Origin: Micavibrio sp.
GTDB taxonomy: Bacteria > Pseudomonadota > Alphaproteobacteria > Micavibrionales > Micavibrionaceae
Assembly: GCA_026989265.1 (NCBI GenBank)
Contig: JALSJP010000016.1
Location: 62,001 to 126,000, forward strand
Direction: 5' to 3'
Length of the DNA: 64,000 nucleotides
In this document: positions 47,834 to 57,111 of the stretch, in pieces
Position numbering within the stretch: the first letter of the stretch is position 1
How the letters are laid out: the number at the start of each line of letters is the position of its first letter
Translations under genes and position numbers: made by a program
Notes under the pieces: model-generated
The model's database searches: none
What the model was told of the DNA's origin: nothing
What the model saw: only the letters and a program-made list of their open reading frames with translations

Positions 47834-49177
47834 ATGAGTAATAAAAATCCGTTAGCTGTTGTGATTCTTGCCGCTGGTAAAGGTACGCGCATGAAATCTG
47901 ATAAGCCAAAAGTTATGCATGAGCTTTTAGGACTTCCCATGATTAATTGGCTTCTTAATTCGGTGGAGCAATTAAATCCAGACCGTATCTTAACTGTTAT
48001 TGGGCAAGGCATGGATGATTTGGCTAGTGCAGTATCCCCGCATGAAACAGTTACCCAAGTTAAACAAGATGGAACGGGCAGTGCATTAAAGATTGCTATG
48101 GGAGCGTTGCAAGATTTTAACGGTGATATACTTGTTTTGCTGGGTGATACCCCGCTTATATCTGTGGAGACCATGCAAGGGCTTATTGATGCTCGCCGTC
48201 AAAGACCTGATACGGGTATATCGGTTCTTGGCATGTGCATTGATAATCCATATGGCTATGGCAGACTTTTAATAGATAGCGACGGCACATTGCGAGATAT
48301 CCGCGAGGAAAAAGATGCAAGTGATGAAGAAAAGCAGGTTAATATCGTAAATACTGGCGCGTTTTGCCTTGACGCTGCCCAAGTTAATGATTGGCTTTCG
48401 GATCTGGTTAATATTAATGCTAGTGGTGAGTATTATATTACTGATCTTCCAGAAATTGCCGCGCGTAAAGGCGTTAAAACTAGCGTAGCTATTAGTGCAA
48501 ATCCCAAAGAAGTACAGGGCTGTAATACTCGCATAAACCTAAGTGAGTTAGAACAATATGCTCAAGAAATAATGCGCGAGGAATTTATAAATGCTGGCGT
48601 TGTGATACAAGACCCATCAAGCGTTTATTTCTACCATGATACAAAAATAAAAACAGGAACTTTGATAGAGCCTAATGTTTATTTTGGCGGCGGAGTCGAG
48701 GTGGGCGCGAATGTTCATATCAAGGCATTCTGCCATTTTGAAGGTGCTAAAATCGGCGCAAACACGGTCATAGGACCTTTTGCCCGCCTTCGCAATGGCT
48801 CTGATATCGGGCAGGAAGTACGCATTGGTAATTTCGTGGAAATAAAGAAATCCGAAATCGGTAGGGGAAGTAAAATATCTCACCTAGCCTATGTCGGTGA
48901 TTGCATAATGGGCAAGGATGTGAATTTCTCATGCGGGGCAATTACGGTTAATTATGATGGCTTTGATAAGCATCAAACAATTATAAAAGACGGCGCGATG
49001 GTGGGAAGTAACGTAAATCTAGTCGCTCCCGTTGAAATAGGCGAGGGAGCATTTATCGCGGCTGGCTCTACCATTACAACTGATATCCCATCTGATGCTC
49101 TATCAGTTGAGCGCAGCAAAGCCAAAACAATAAAAGGCTGGGCGGCTAATTTCCGTAAAAGCAAGCAGAGCAGCTGA
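47834..49177 (+). CDS. glmU: Bifunctional GlmU: glucosamine-1-phosphate acetyltransferase / UDP-GlcNAc pyrophosphorylase
   Basis: Makes UDP-GlcNAc for peptidoglycan and LPS. The N-terminal uridyltransferase has VILAAGKGTRMKSDKPKVM, QDGTGSALK and LGDTPLIS. The C-terminal acetyltransferase is a beta-helix of hexapeptides (GAKIGANTVIGPFARLRNGS) with HLAYVGDCIMGKDVNFSCGA. I use the ATG at 47834 (447 residues). The ATG 15 bases earlier has no ribosome-binding site, but remains possible. It is followed by glmS. Confidence 0.95.
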   Translation: MSNKNPLAVVILAAGKGTRMKSDKPKVMHELLGLPMINWLLNSVEQLNPDRILTVIGQGMDDLASAVSPHETVTQVKQDGTGSALKIAMGALQDFNGDILVLLGDTPLISVETMQGLIDARRQRPDTGISVLGMCIDNPYGYGRLLIDSDGTLRDIREEKDASDEEKQVNIVNTGAFCLDAAQVNDWLSDLVNINASGEYYITDLPEIAARKGVKTSVAISANPKEVQGCNTRINLSELEQYAQEIMREEFINAGVVIQDPSSVYFYHDTKIKTGTLIEPNVYFGGGVEVGANVHIKAFCHFEGAKIGANTVIGPFARLRNGSDIGQEVRIGNFVEIKKSEIGRGSKISHLAYVGDCIMGKDVNFSCGAITVNYDGFDKHQTIIKDGAMVGSNVNLVAPVEIGEGAFIAAGSTITTDIPSDALSVERSKAKTIKGWAANFRKSKQSS

Positions 49178-49238
49178 AACAATCCGTAAAACTTCGTTAC
49201 TTGCATTATAAATCCATATAATTATGATGCGGAATTGT

Positions 49239-49344
49239 TTAACCGCTCATATCTTTATCTGGACAAGGTATGAGTGACGACAAGTATATTTCATACCTTA
49301 GGATACGAAATAACGATGCTCCAGATAAAGATATGAGCGGTTAA
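49239..49344 (+). promoter_or_regulatory. Perfect 25-bp inverted repeat with inner hairpins directly before glmS
   Basis: Arms 49239-49263 (TTAACCGCTC...TATCTGGA) and 49320-49344 (TCCAGATA...GAGCGGTTAA) are exact complements. The right arm ends one base before the glmS ATG and contains its GAGCGG ribosome-binding site. Inside, AAGGTATGA (49265-49273) pairs with TCATACCTT (49291-49299); TATTTCATACC can alternatively pair with downstream GGATACGAAATA. No T-run follows. It could be a cis-acting RNA or a ~106-bp MITE, whose arms would be flanked by TA. Confidence 0.7.
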
Positions 49345-49345
49345 T

Positions 49346-51175
49346 ATGTGTGGAATTTTTGGAATTATAGGCGAGCAAGACGTAGCCCCTCTTTTATTAG
49401 AAGGGCTAAAACGCCTTGAATATCGTGGCTATGACTCTGCTGGCATTGCAAGCCTTTCAAATGGCGTTATTGATCGCAGACGCGCTCAAGGTAAGCTGGT
49501 TAATCTAGCGCAAAAGCTAAAAGATAATCCATTATCAGGCACTATAGGAATTGGTCATACGCGCTGGGCTACTCATGGACTGCCGAATGAGCGCAATGCC
49601 CACCCGCATGCAACTGATAAAGTCGCGGTTGTGCATAATGGAATTATCGAGAATTACGCTGCTCTTAAAGCTGAGCTGGAAAACCATGGCGCAAAGTTCG
49701 AAACGCAAACAGATACCGAAGTTATAATCCATCTTGTGACATATTATATGGATCAAGGCGATGAGCCTATAATTGCCGCTAATAAAGCGATGGATCGCCT
49801 TACTGGCGCGTATGCACTTGTGATGCTATTTACTGGTCATGAAGATTTTATAGTAGGATGCAGGCAAGGAACGCCGCTTGCCGTTGGTTATGGCGATGGT
49901 GAGATGTTCGTAGCATCTGATTCCTATGCCCTTGCTCCGCTAACCAAGAAAATATGTTTCTTAGAAGATGGTGATCGCGTTACTGTAACTCGCAATAATG
50001 TAAGTATTTATGATAAGGATCAAAACCCGCTTACCCGCGATATCCGCATAACAGAGCAATCGGGCGCGATAAGCGGTAAGGGGCAGTACAAGCATTTTAT
50101 GCTTAAGGAAATATATGAGCAGCCCGCCGTTATTGGCGAGACGCTTAACTCATTTGTTAATGCTGGCACTGGCAAGATATCCATCCCTGATGATGTGTTA
50201 AATGCCATTACAAACGCGCCGCGCCTTACATTAATTGCCTGCGGGACGGCGTATTATGCCTGCATGGTGGCGAAATACTGGTTCGAGCAAATAGCGCGAA
50301 TCCCGTGTGAAATTGACGTTGCAAGCGAGTTTAGATATCGCGAAGCCCCAATGCCAGCGGGCGGAGTTGCCCTGTTTATATCTCAATCAGGAGAAACTCT
50401 CGATACATTAGAGGCTTTAAGATATTGCAAATCACAAGATCAGAAAATACTTTCTATTGTAAATGCAATTGAAAGCACGATAGAGCGCGAATCCGATTTT
50501 GCGCTGCATACATTGGCAGGGCCAGAAATTGGAGTTGCTTCAACCAAAGCCTTTACAACCCAGCTAACTACGCTTGCATGTATTGTGCTTGCTAGTGCTA
50601 GGGCGAAAGGCTCAATTACAAAAGCTAAAGAGCATGAAATGGCAGAAGCTTTGCGCCAAGTTCCAAGCATTGCCGCTGATATTTTATCTCATGATGAGGC
50701 TATACTTGCGATTGCCAAAGATATAGCCGATGCGCGAGATGTTTTATATTTAGGGCGCGGGAGCTTATATCCGATAGCTTTAGAGGGCGCATTAAAGCTC
50801 AAGGAAATTTCATATATACACGCGGAAGGTTATGCCTCGGGCGAGATGAAACACGGGCCTATCGCTCTAATTGATGATAGCGTGCCTATTGTTGTTGTCG
50901 CACCAGAAAATGACCCGATGTTTGAAAAGAATGTTTCAAATATTCAAGAAACAGTGGCACGCGGGGGCAAGGTATTTCTTATATCTGATGAAAATGGCGT
51001 AAAAGCCCTTAATGAGCAATCAACGTGGAGCGTTGCCATGGGCGCGGTTCACCCATTTGTTGCGCCGATTTTATACTCAATCCCTGTGCAGCTTCTATCT
51101 TATCATGTGGCGGTTATAAAAGGCACAGATGTTGATCAGCCCCGAAATCTCGCCAAATCTGTAACGGTGGAGTGA
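49346..51175 (+). CDS. glmS: Glutamine-fructose-6-phosphate aminotransferase (isomerizing)
   Basis: First enzyme of hexosamine synthesis; product feeds GlmU. The 609 residues begin MCGIFGI with the N-terminal nucleophile Cys. LEYRGYDSAGIA, HTRWATHGLPNERNAHPH and the two SIS sugar domains (ISQSGETLDTLEALRY; GVASTKAFTTQL; HAEGYASGEMKHGPIALI) follow, ending in QPRNLAKSVTVE. Length is normal. Its ribosome-binding site is within a 25-bp inverted-repeat stem, so translation may be controlled by RNA folding. Confidence 0.97.
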   Translation: MCGIFGIIGEQDVAPLLLEGLKRLEYRGYDSAGIASLSNGVIDRRRAQGKLVNLAQKLKDNPLSGTIGIGHTRWATHGLPNERNAHPHATDKVAVVHNGIIENYAALKAELENHGAKFETQTDTEVIIHLVTYYMDQGDEPIIAANKAMDRLTGAYALVMLFTGHEDFIVGCRQGTPLAVGYGDGEMFVASDSYALAPLTKKICFLEDGDRVTVTRNNVSIYDKDQNPLTRDIRITEQSGAISGKGQYKHFMLKEIYEQPAVIGETLNSFVNAGTGKISIPDDVLNAITNAPRLTLIACGTAYYACMVAKYWFEQIARIPCEIDVASEFRYREAPMPAGGVALFISQSGETLDTLEALRYCKSQDQKILSIVNAIESTIERESDFALHTLAGPEIGVASTKAFTTQLTTLACIVLASARAKGSITKAKEHEMAEALRQVPSIAADILSHDEAILAIAKDIADARDVLYLGRGSLYPIALEGALKLKEISYIHAEGYASGEMKHGPIALIDDSVPIVVVAPENDPMFEKNVSNIQETVARGGKVFLISDENGVKALNEQSTWSVAMGAVHPFVAPILYSIPVQLLSYHVAVIKGTDVDQPRNLAKSVTVE

Positions 51176-51204
51176 GTGTTTATATGAATTATATTTTCTA
51201 AAAG

Positions 51205-53535
51205 CTAAGCAGCCTTGCTTGCTTTGGATTTAGAGCGCATAATTTTTGCGGCCTCCACCATATTTTCCAGCGCAGGCTTAACTTCTGCCCAACCTCTGGT
51301 TTTAAGTCCGCAATCAGGATTAACCCAAATCTGACGCTCATCAAGATTTTCTTTGGCTTTTTCCAGCAGATCAACCATTTCTTGAGTGCTTGGAACGCGC
51401 GGGGAATGGATATCATAAACGCCGGGCCCTATCTCGTTAGGATATTTAAACGCAACGAATGCCTCTAGCAATTCCATTTGAGAGCGTGATGTTTCAATAG
51501 AGATCACATCAGCGTCCATTGCCGCAACTTCCTCAATCACGTCATTAAACTCTGAATAACACATATGAGTATGGATTTGCGTAGCGTCATCAACCGAGCA
51601 AGAAGTAATGCGGAAGTCCTCAACCGCGTTATCAAGATATGCTTTCCAATCAGACTGACGTAATGGCAAGCCTTCACGGAACGCCGCTTCATCAATTTGG
51701 ATCATCTTAATTCCTGCAGCCTCAAGATCGGAAACCTCATCACGAATAGCAAATGCAATTTGCTTTGAAGTCAGGCTGCGCGGCTGGTCGTCGCGAACAA
51801 AAGACCACTGCAAGATTGTAATCGGGCCTGTTAGCATGCCCTTCATGATTTTATCAGTTTGGCTTTGTGCATAGACAGACCAAGCAACCGTCATAGGATT
51901 AGGGCGCGATACATCGCCGTATATAATTGGTGGCTTAACACAGCGCGTGCCGTATGATTGCACCCATCCGAATTTAGAAAAGGCAAAGCCGTCTAGCTGT
52001 TCACCGAAATATTCAACCATGTCGTTGCGCTCTGGCTCGCCATGAACAAGAACATCGATATCAACTTCATGTTGGAACTTAACAACGGATCTTATTTCAC
52101 GCTCCATTGCATCTTTGTAAGTTGCTTCGTCAATATTGCCCTTTTTGAAATCAGCGCGGCTTTTACGTATTTCCTTAGTTTGCGGGAATGATCCTATAGA
52201 CGTCGTCGGATAAAGCGGCAAGTTAAGCGCAGCTTGCTGAAGTTTTTGGCGCACAGCAAATGGTGATTTACGGCTTGTCATTTCAGGCGTGATATTAGCA
52301 ACCCTTTCCTTAACCGCGTCATTATGAATACGTTTGGATGTACGGCGATCTTCTTTAACCGCGTCACTAGCAGCAATTTCAGAGGAAATAGCCGCGCGCC
52401 CTTCATTTGCGCCTTTAGTAATTACAGCAATCTCATCAAGTTTTTGAGTTGCATAAGCCATCCAGCTTTTGATTTTATCATCAAGAGCATTCTCGCTATT
52501 AAGGTCAACAGGGCAATGCAGCAATGAAGAAGAGCCAGCCACAAATACCTTATCAGAGCCAAGCTTAGCAACTGCTTTTTCAACCAAATCAAGCGAGCTT
52601 GAAAGGTCATTTTTCCAAATATTACGACCATCAATAACGCCAATAGAAAGGGCTTTATCACCGATTTTGCTTAATGCTTCATCAAGTGATTTTTCTGCTT
52701 CATTTGCAGCAGTATTCGCCTGATTTGCTCCGCGGCATAAATCAATATGTAGCGCGTCCACAGGAAGAGCGTAGAACGCATCCGCATTATCGCGCAATGT
52801 ATCAAAGTAAGATGTCACAAGGATTTTAACATCTGATTTAGCAAGCTCAGCATAAATCTTTGCCGCGCCTTCTTGGAAACCCTCGCAAACATCTAGCACA
52901 AATGCAGGCTCATCAATTTGAACCCAATCCGCGCCCATAGCAGCCAGCTTATTTAGTATCTCAACATATAATGGTAGGATTTTTGCAGAAAATTCGGCAG
53001 GGCTGAAATCTTCATACTGCGCTTTACCAATTTTAATAAGTGTTAAAGGGCCAATTAAAACAGGGCGCGTTTCAATGCCTAAATCTTTGGCTTCTTGATA
53101 TTGGTCAAAGATTTTTGTGCTTGAAAGCTTTGGCTCCATGCCCTTTTCAAATTCAGGCACGATATAGTGATAGTTAGTATCAAACCATTTTGACATCTCC
53201 ATCGCCGTAACGTCTACGCCATCTTTCTGAGCGCCGCGAGCCATAGCGAAATATGTATCAAGATCAACATTTTTGCCATTCCAGTTATAACGCTCAGGAA
53301 TTAGACCCAATATTGTAATCATGTCCAAAACTTGGTCATAGAAGGAAAAGTCATTGGAAGGAATCATATCCAGCCCAGCGTCTTCTTGCAATTTCCAGTT
53401 ATGGGCGCGAAGCTCTTTGCCCGTGCTTAAAAGTGTATCGGCAGAACTTTTGCCCTTCCAATAGCTTTCAACTGCTTTTTTTAGTTGGCGCATATCACCT
53501 ATGCGCGGGAAACCTAGATTTGTTGCAAGAACCAT
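51205..53535 (-). CDS. metE: Cobalamin-independent methionine synthase
   Basis: Transfers methyl from 5-methyltetrahydropteroyl-triglutamate to homocysteine. The 776 residues include the N-terminal domain (NLGFPRIGDMRQLKKAVESYW), LPLYPTTSIGSFPQTKEIRKSR in the second domain, and zinc ligands in HTHMCYSEFNDV and NPDCGLKTRGW. No cobalamin or SAM riboswitch is recognised in the 100 bases upstream. metF lies 1.8 kb away on the other strand beyond guaA, and supplies the methyl-folate. Confidence 0.96.
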   Translation of the reverse strand: MVLATNLGFPRIGDMRQLKKAVESYWKGKSSADTLLSTGKELRAHNWKLQEDAGLDMIPSNDFSFYDQVLDMITILGLIPERYNWNGKNVDLDTYFAMARGAQKDGVDVTAMEMSKWFDTNYHYIVPEFEKGMEPKLSSTKIFDQYQEAKDLGIETRPVLIGPLTLIKIGKAQYEDFSPAEFSAKILPLYVEILNKLAAMGADWVQIDEPAFVLDVCEGFQEGAAKIYAELAKSDVKILVTSYFDTLRDNADAFYALPVDALHIDLCRGANQANTAANEAEKSLDEALSKIGDKALSIGVIDGRNIWKNDLSSSLDLVEKAVAKLGSDKVFVAGSSSLLHCPVDLNSENALDDKIKSWMAYATQKLDEIAVITKGANEGRAAISSEIAASDAVKEDRRTSKRIHNDAVKERVANITPEMTSRKSPFAVRQKLQQAALNLPLYPTTSIGSFPQTKEIRKSRADFKKGNIDEATYKDAMEREIRSVVKFQHEVDIDVLVHGEPERNDMVEYFGEQLDGFAFSKFGWVQSYGTRCVKPPIIYGDVSRPNPMTVAWSVYAQSQTDKIMKGMLTGPITILQWSFVRDDQPRSLTSKQIAFAIRDEVSDLEAAGIKMIQIDEAAFREGLPLRQSDWKAYLDNAVEDFRITSCSVDDATQIHTHMCYSEFNDVIEEVAAMDADVISIETSRSQMELLEAFVAFKYPNEIGPGVYDIHSPRVPSTQEMVDLLEKAKENLDERQIWVNPDCGLKTRGWAEVKPALENMVEAAKIMRSKSKASKAA

Positions 53536-53637
53536 AAATATCTCCGTTTAAAAATTGCTCAACACTTTGGATAGAATGATTTGCCCTAAATATCAAGCAA
53601 AATACTTAAAATTTTCTATTGCATACATTGCAAAAAT

Positions 53638-55239
53638 CTATTCCCATTCAATTGTTCCTGGTGGTTTAGAGGTTATGTCATAGACAACGCGGTTAATGCC
53701 GTGGACTTCGTTTATTATGCGAGTGGACACCTTACCTAAAAATTTATGTTCGAACGGATAATATTCCGCTGTCATACCATCGGTGGAGGTCACGGCTCTA
53801 AGCGCGCATACATAATCATATGTACGGGCATCGCCCATAACTCCGACTGTTCGCACAGGCAAAAGCACGGTAAATGCTTGCCAAATTATATCATAAAGAC
53901 CTGCCTTATGAATCTCATCGAGATAAACCACATCGGCTTTACGAAGGATTTCCAGCTTTTCTTGGGTGATTTCCCCTGGTATGCGAATAGCTAGACCTGG
54001 CCCAGGGAAAGGATGACGGCGGATAAAATCTTCTGGCATATCAAGTTCGCGCCCTAATGCCCTTACTTCATCCTTGAATAAATCTCGGAGCGGCTCGACC
54101 AGCTCCATCGCCATATTATCGGGCAAGCCGCCAACATTATGGTGGCTTTTTATCGTAAGGGATTTATCACCGACTATGCTAACGCTTTCGATAACATCGG
54201 GGTAGAGCGTGCCTTGAGCAAGGAATTTCGCAGGCTTGCCAAGCTCTTGAGTTATTCTATTAGAGCATTTATCGAACACTTCTATAAATAATCGTCCAAT
54301 TATCTTGCGTTTTTGCTCTGGATCGCTAACGCCTTCTAGCTCGCCAAGGAATAATTCTTCTGCATCTTCTTTGATAAGCTTGATTTTGTAATGATCGCGA
54401 AACATAGCAACGACTTGGCGGCTCTCGCCAGCGCGCATAAGACCTGTATCAACATATATGCAAGTTAGCTGATCGCCAATTGCTTCATGCAGTAAAATAG
54501 CAGTAACCGAGCTATCTACTCCGCCAGAAAGACCGCAAATAACATGTTCATCACCAACTTGATCGCGAATTCTTTGGATAATCTCGCTATGGAACGCTGC
54601 CATTGTCCAATCACCTGAACAGCCGCAGACCTCATGGGTGAAGTTCTTTAAAAGCTCGCGCCCGTGCAGGGTATGCACCACTTCGGGGTGGAACTGCACG
54701 CCGTAATATTTACGGCTATGATCTGCTATAAATGCAAACGGAGCGCCATCTGATTTTGCGATAACCTCAAAGCCTTCGGGAAGTGAGGCTACGTGGTCGC
54801 CGTGGCTCATCCAGACTTGCTCATGAGCGCCCTTATCCCAAACATCTGTTGTAATGCAAGAATGAGCCAATACATCAACAAAAGCGCGCCCAAACTCGCG
54901 CGATGATTCTGCCTTTACAACGCCGCCAAGCTGCTTGACCATGATTTGCTGACCATAGCAAATGCCAAGAATAGGCACGCCCATATCAAATATTATACCA
55001 GGCGCAGCGGGCGCATTATCATCTAAAACCGAGCAAGGCCCACCAGAAAGTATAATTCCCTTAGGATTATAAGATTTGATGCGCTCATCACTCGCTTTAT
55101 TGAATGCCCATACTTCACAATACACACCGCTCTCACGCAAACGGCGGGCAATTAACTGGGTAACTTGTGATCCGAAATCCAATATAAGGATATGTTCGTG
55201 ATCTTTGCTTGGGGCTGTAATTTCAATATCATTTGTCAT
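53638..55239 (-). CDS. guaA: GMP synthase (glutamine-hydrolysing)
   Basis: Aminates XMP to GMP. The N-terminal amidotransferase has Cys94 in [10 protein letters not shown] and [11 protein letters not shown]. The ATP-pyrophosphatase domain has the P-loop [15 protein letters not shown], and the dimerisation domain ends [11 protein letters not shown]. 533 residues is the usual length. It lies divergent from metF and upstream of metE by about 100 bases. Confidence 0.97.
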   Translation of the reverse strand: MTNDIEITAPSKDHEHILILDFGSQVTQLIARRLRESGVYCEVWAFNKASDERIKSYNPKGIILSGGPCSVLDDNAPAAPGIIFDMGVPILGICYGQQIMVKQLGGVVKAESSREFGRAFVDVLAHSCITTDVWDKGAHEQVWMSHGDHVASLPEGFEVIAKSDGAPFAFIADHSRKYYGVQFHPEVVHTLHGRELLKNFTHEVCGCSGDWTMAAFHSEIIQRIRDQVGDEHVICGLSGGVDSSVTAILLHEAIGDQLTCIYVDTGLMRAGESRQVVAMFRDHYKIKLIKEDAEELFLGELEGVSDPEQKRKIIGRLFIEVFDKCSNRITQELGKPAKFLAQGTLYPDVIESVSIVGDKSLTIKSHHNVGGLPDNMAMELVEPLRDLFKDEVRALGRELDMPEDFIRRHPFPGPGLAIRIPGEITQEKLEILRKADVVYLDEIHKAGLYDIIWQAFTVLLPVRTVGVMGDARTYDYVCALRAVTSTDGMTAEYYPFEHKFLGKVSTRIINEVHGINRVVYDITSKPPGTIEWE

Positions 55240-55322
55240 GGAAGCCTTTTTACCCTAGTAATTAACAGATGCAAAGGATAAATTAGTTTTATATAACAAA
55301 ACCACTTAAAGGATTAACGCAA

Positions 55323-56162
55323 GTGAGCAAACCTACATTTAGTTTTGAATTCTTCCCACCAAAAACGGAGAAAGGCTCAGATGCTTTGATAAAAGTCGTA
55401 GCTGAGCTTGTTAAATTAAACCCTAAATTTATGACAGTGACTTATGGTGCGGGCGGCACTACGAAAGATGGCACTATTGATACTATTATGAAGAAAATGG
55501 AGCTAACCGATATTCCTATTGGCTCTCATTTGACATTTATTAACACGCCAAAAGAAGAGCTTTATAAATATGTTGACGGGCTATGGAATCGTGGAGTTAA
55601 GCATATAGTAGCCCTTCGCGGGGATATGCCAGAGGGTTTGCAATGGCCATTAGATGATGACGGTGATTATTTCCAATATACTTCTGATTTTGTGGAAGGA
55701 TTGCTAGAGCGTCACCCGTTCGAAATTTCTGTAGGAGCATATCCTGAAAAACACCCCGATTCTAAAACATTAAAAGCAGATGTCTACGCCCTTGGCATGA
55801 AATGCGAGGCAGGGGCAACGCGAGCATTAACTCAGTTTTTCTTTGATAATAATGCGTATTATGACTTTGTTGATAAATGCGCGGGAGCAGGTATTACAAC
55901 GCAAATTGCGCCTGGTTTGCTGCCTATTCATGATTTTAAATCCATGTGCAAATTTGCCAAAAGATGTGGGGCAAATGTCCCTGATTGGCTTTATGATAAA
56001 TTTGAGGGGCTAAACAGAAAACCTGAAGAAGCGCGTAAAGTCGCTATTGATTTATTAGTAGCTCAAAGCGAGGATTTAGCGAAAAATGGAGTGGATCATA
56101 TTCATTATTATACGCTCAATAAATCCGATATTACCACACAAGCAATTCAATCTATTTCCTAG
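55323..56162 (+). CDS. metF: Methylenetetrahydrofolate reductase
   Basis: Flavoenzyme producing 5-methyl-THF for MetE. The 279 residues carry FSFEFFPPKTEKGSDALIKV, FMTVTYGAGGTTKDGTIDT, HIVALRGDMP, ISVGAYPEKHPDS and TRALTQFFFDNNAYYDFVDK. The start is GTG 55323, just after AAAGGATTAAC. It and metE are the two methionine genes of the region. Confidence 0.96.
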   Translation: MSKPTFSFEFFPPKTEKGSDALIKVVAELVKLNPKFMTVTYGAGGTTKDGTIDTIMKKMELTDIPIGSHLTFINTPKEELYKYVDGLWNRGVKHIVALRGDMPEGLQWPLDDDGDYFQYTSDFVEGLLERHPFEISVGAYPEKHPDSKTLKADVYALGMKCEAGATRALTQFFFDNNAYYDFVDKCAGAGITTQIAPGLLPIHDFKSMCKFAKRCGANVPDWLYDKFEGLNRKPEEARKVAIDLLVAQSEDLAKNGVDHIHYYTLNKSDITTQAIQSIS

Positions 56163-56184
56163 TATATAGTGGTTTAGAATAACA

Positions 56185-56202
56185 TTAGGTGTCAGCCCCT
56201 AA
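56185..56202. repeat. 18-bp palindromic repeat, copy 2
   Basis: TTAGGTGTCAGCCCCTAA. Its reverse complement differs from the copy at 26930 in one base, and similarity extends a few bases on both sides. It is placed 48 bases upstream of the hydrolase-like gene. Confidence 0.6.
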
Positions 56203-56249
56203 AATTAATATGCTAAGATCATAATTTAACAACTCGCTCGAGCCTGACC

Positions 56250-57101
56250 ATGAAAAAAACTCTATCCATAGTTACTATACTAATAAGTGCAACAATAGTT
56301 TCATCATGCATGTCAAACTTAACGCACAAGCAAGAAAACACAGCTAATAAAATTGCATCACCTGCATTTTTGCACCAAAGGGTAATCTATACAAATCCCT
56401 TTAACTTAACCATCTATGAGCGAGTTAATAAGAAAAAAAGCACCATTAATATATATATAGAAGGAGATGGATTTGCATGGGTATCAAGAAGACAAAAATC
56501 CCTAGACCCAACGCCAAAAACTCCTTTAGCCCTAAAGCTTGCGGCTAATGATGGTGCCGATAATGTGGTTTACATCGCCCGCCCATGCCAATATACAAAA
56601 TGGCAAAATGAGGGAGCTTGCCCCAACAAATATTGGACATCACATAAATATTCTTCAATAATAATAAGCTCTATAAATGAAGCTATAGATCAAATAAAAA
56701 CAAGATATAACGCGACTGGATTTAACCTAATTGGATATTCTGGTGGAGGCGCGATAGCTGCCCTAATATCAGCAGATAGAGACGATATATTATCCCTAAG
56801 AACCGTTGCAGGAAACCTCGATATAGACGCTCATACAAAAATACATAAAGTTACGCAGCTATACGGGTCACTAAACCCAATCGACATAGCTCCAAAACTA
56901 GCGACTTTGCCCCAAAGGCACTTTGTGGGAATGAAAGACAAAAATATAACGCCCGCCATATATCGCTCTTATTCCAAAGCTATTGGCAATACAAATTGCC
57001 TTAACTATAGCCTTGTAGCCAATGCAAGCCACAATAAAGGCTGGGCAGAGCGTTGGAGCGCACTATTAAAAGAGCCTGTAGAATGCTTAACGGCAAAATA
57101 A
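56250..57101 (+). CDS. Alpha/beta-hydrolase-like lipoprotein
   Basis: A 283-residue predicted lipoprotein (signal SIVTILISATIVSSC with a lipobox Cys). Features of an alpha/beta hydrolase: the nucleophile elbow GYSGGG with Ser, NIYIEGDGFAW near the N-terminus as an oxyanion region, and His in SHNKGWAERW. The Asp is not certain. Cysteines in RPCQYT and EGACPN may form a disulphide. The substrate is unknown. It converges with leuA with 10 bases between. Confidence 0.75.
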   Translation: MKKTLSIVTILISATIVSSCMSNLTHKQENTANKIASPAFLHQRVIYTNPFNLTIYERVNKKKSTINIYIEGDGFAWVSRRQKSLDPTPKTPLALKLAANDGADNVVYIARPCQYTKWQNEGACPNKYWTSHKYSSIIISSINEAIDQIKTRYNATGFNLIGYSGGGAIAALISADRDDILSLRTVAGNLDIDAHTKIHKVTQLYGSLNPIDIAPKLATLPQRHFVGMKDKNITPAIYRSYSKAIGNTNCLNYSLVANASHNKGWAERWSALLKEPVECLTAK

Positions 57102-57111
57102 TGCATTAACG

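Noticed and set aside
53536-53637. Possible SAM or cobalamin riboswitch before metE
   Set aside because: I looked for SAM-II and B12-box features in the 100 bases upstream and found none.
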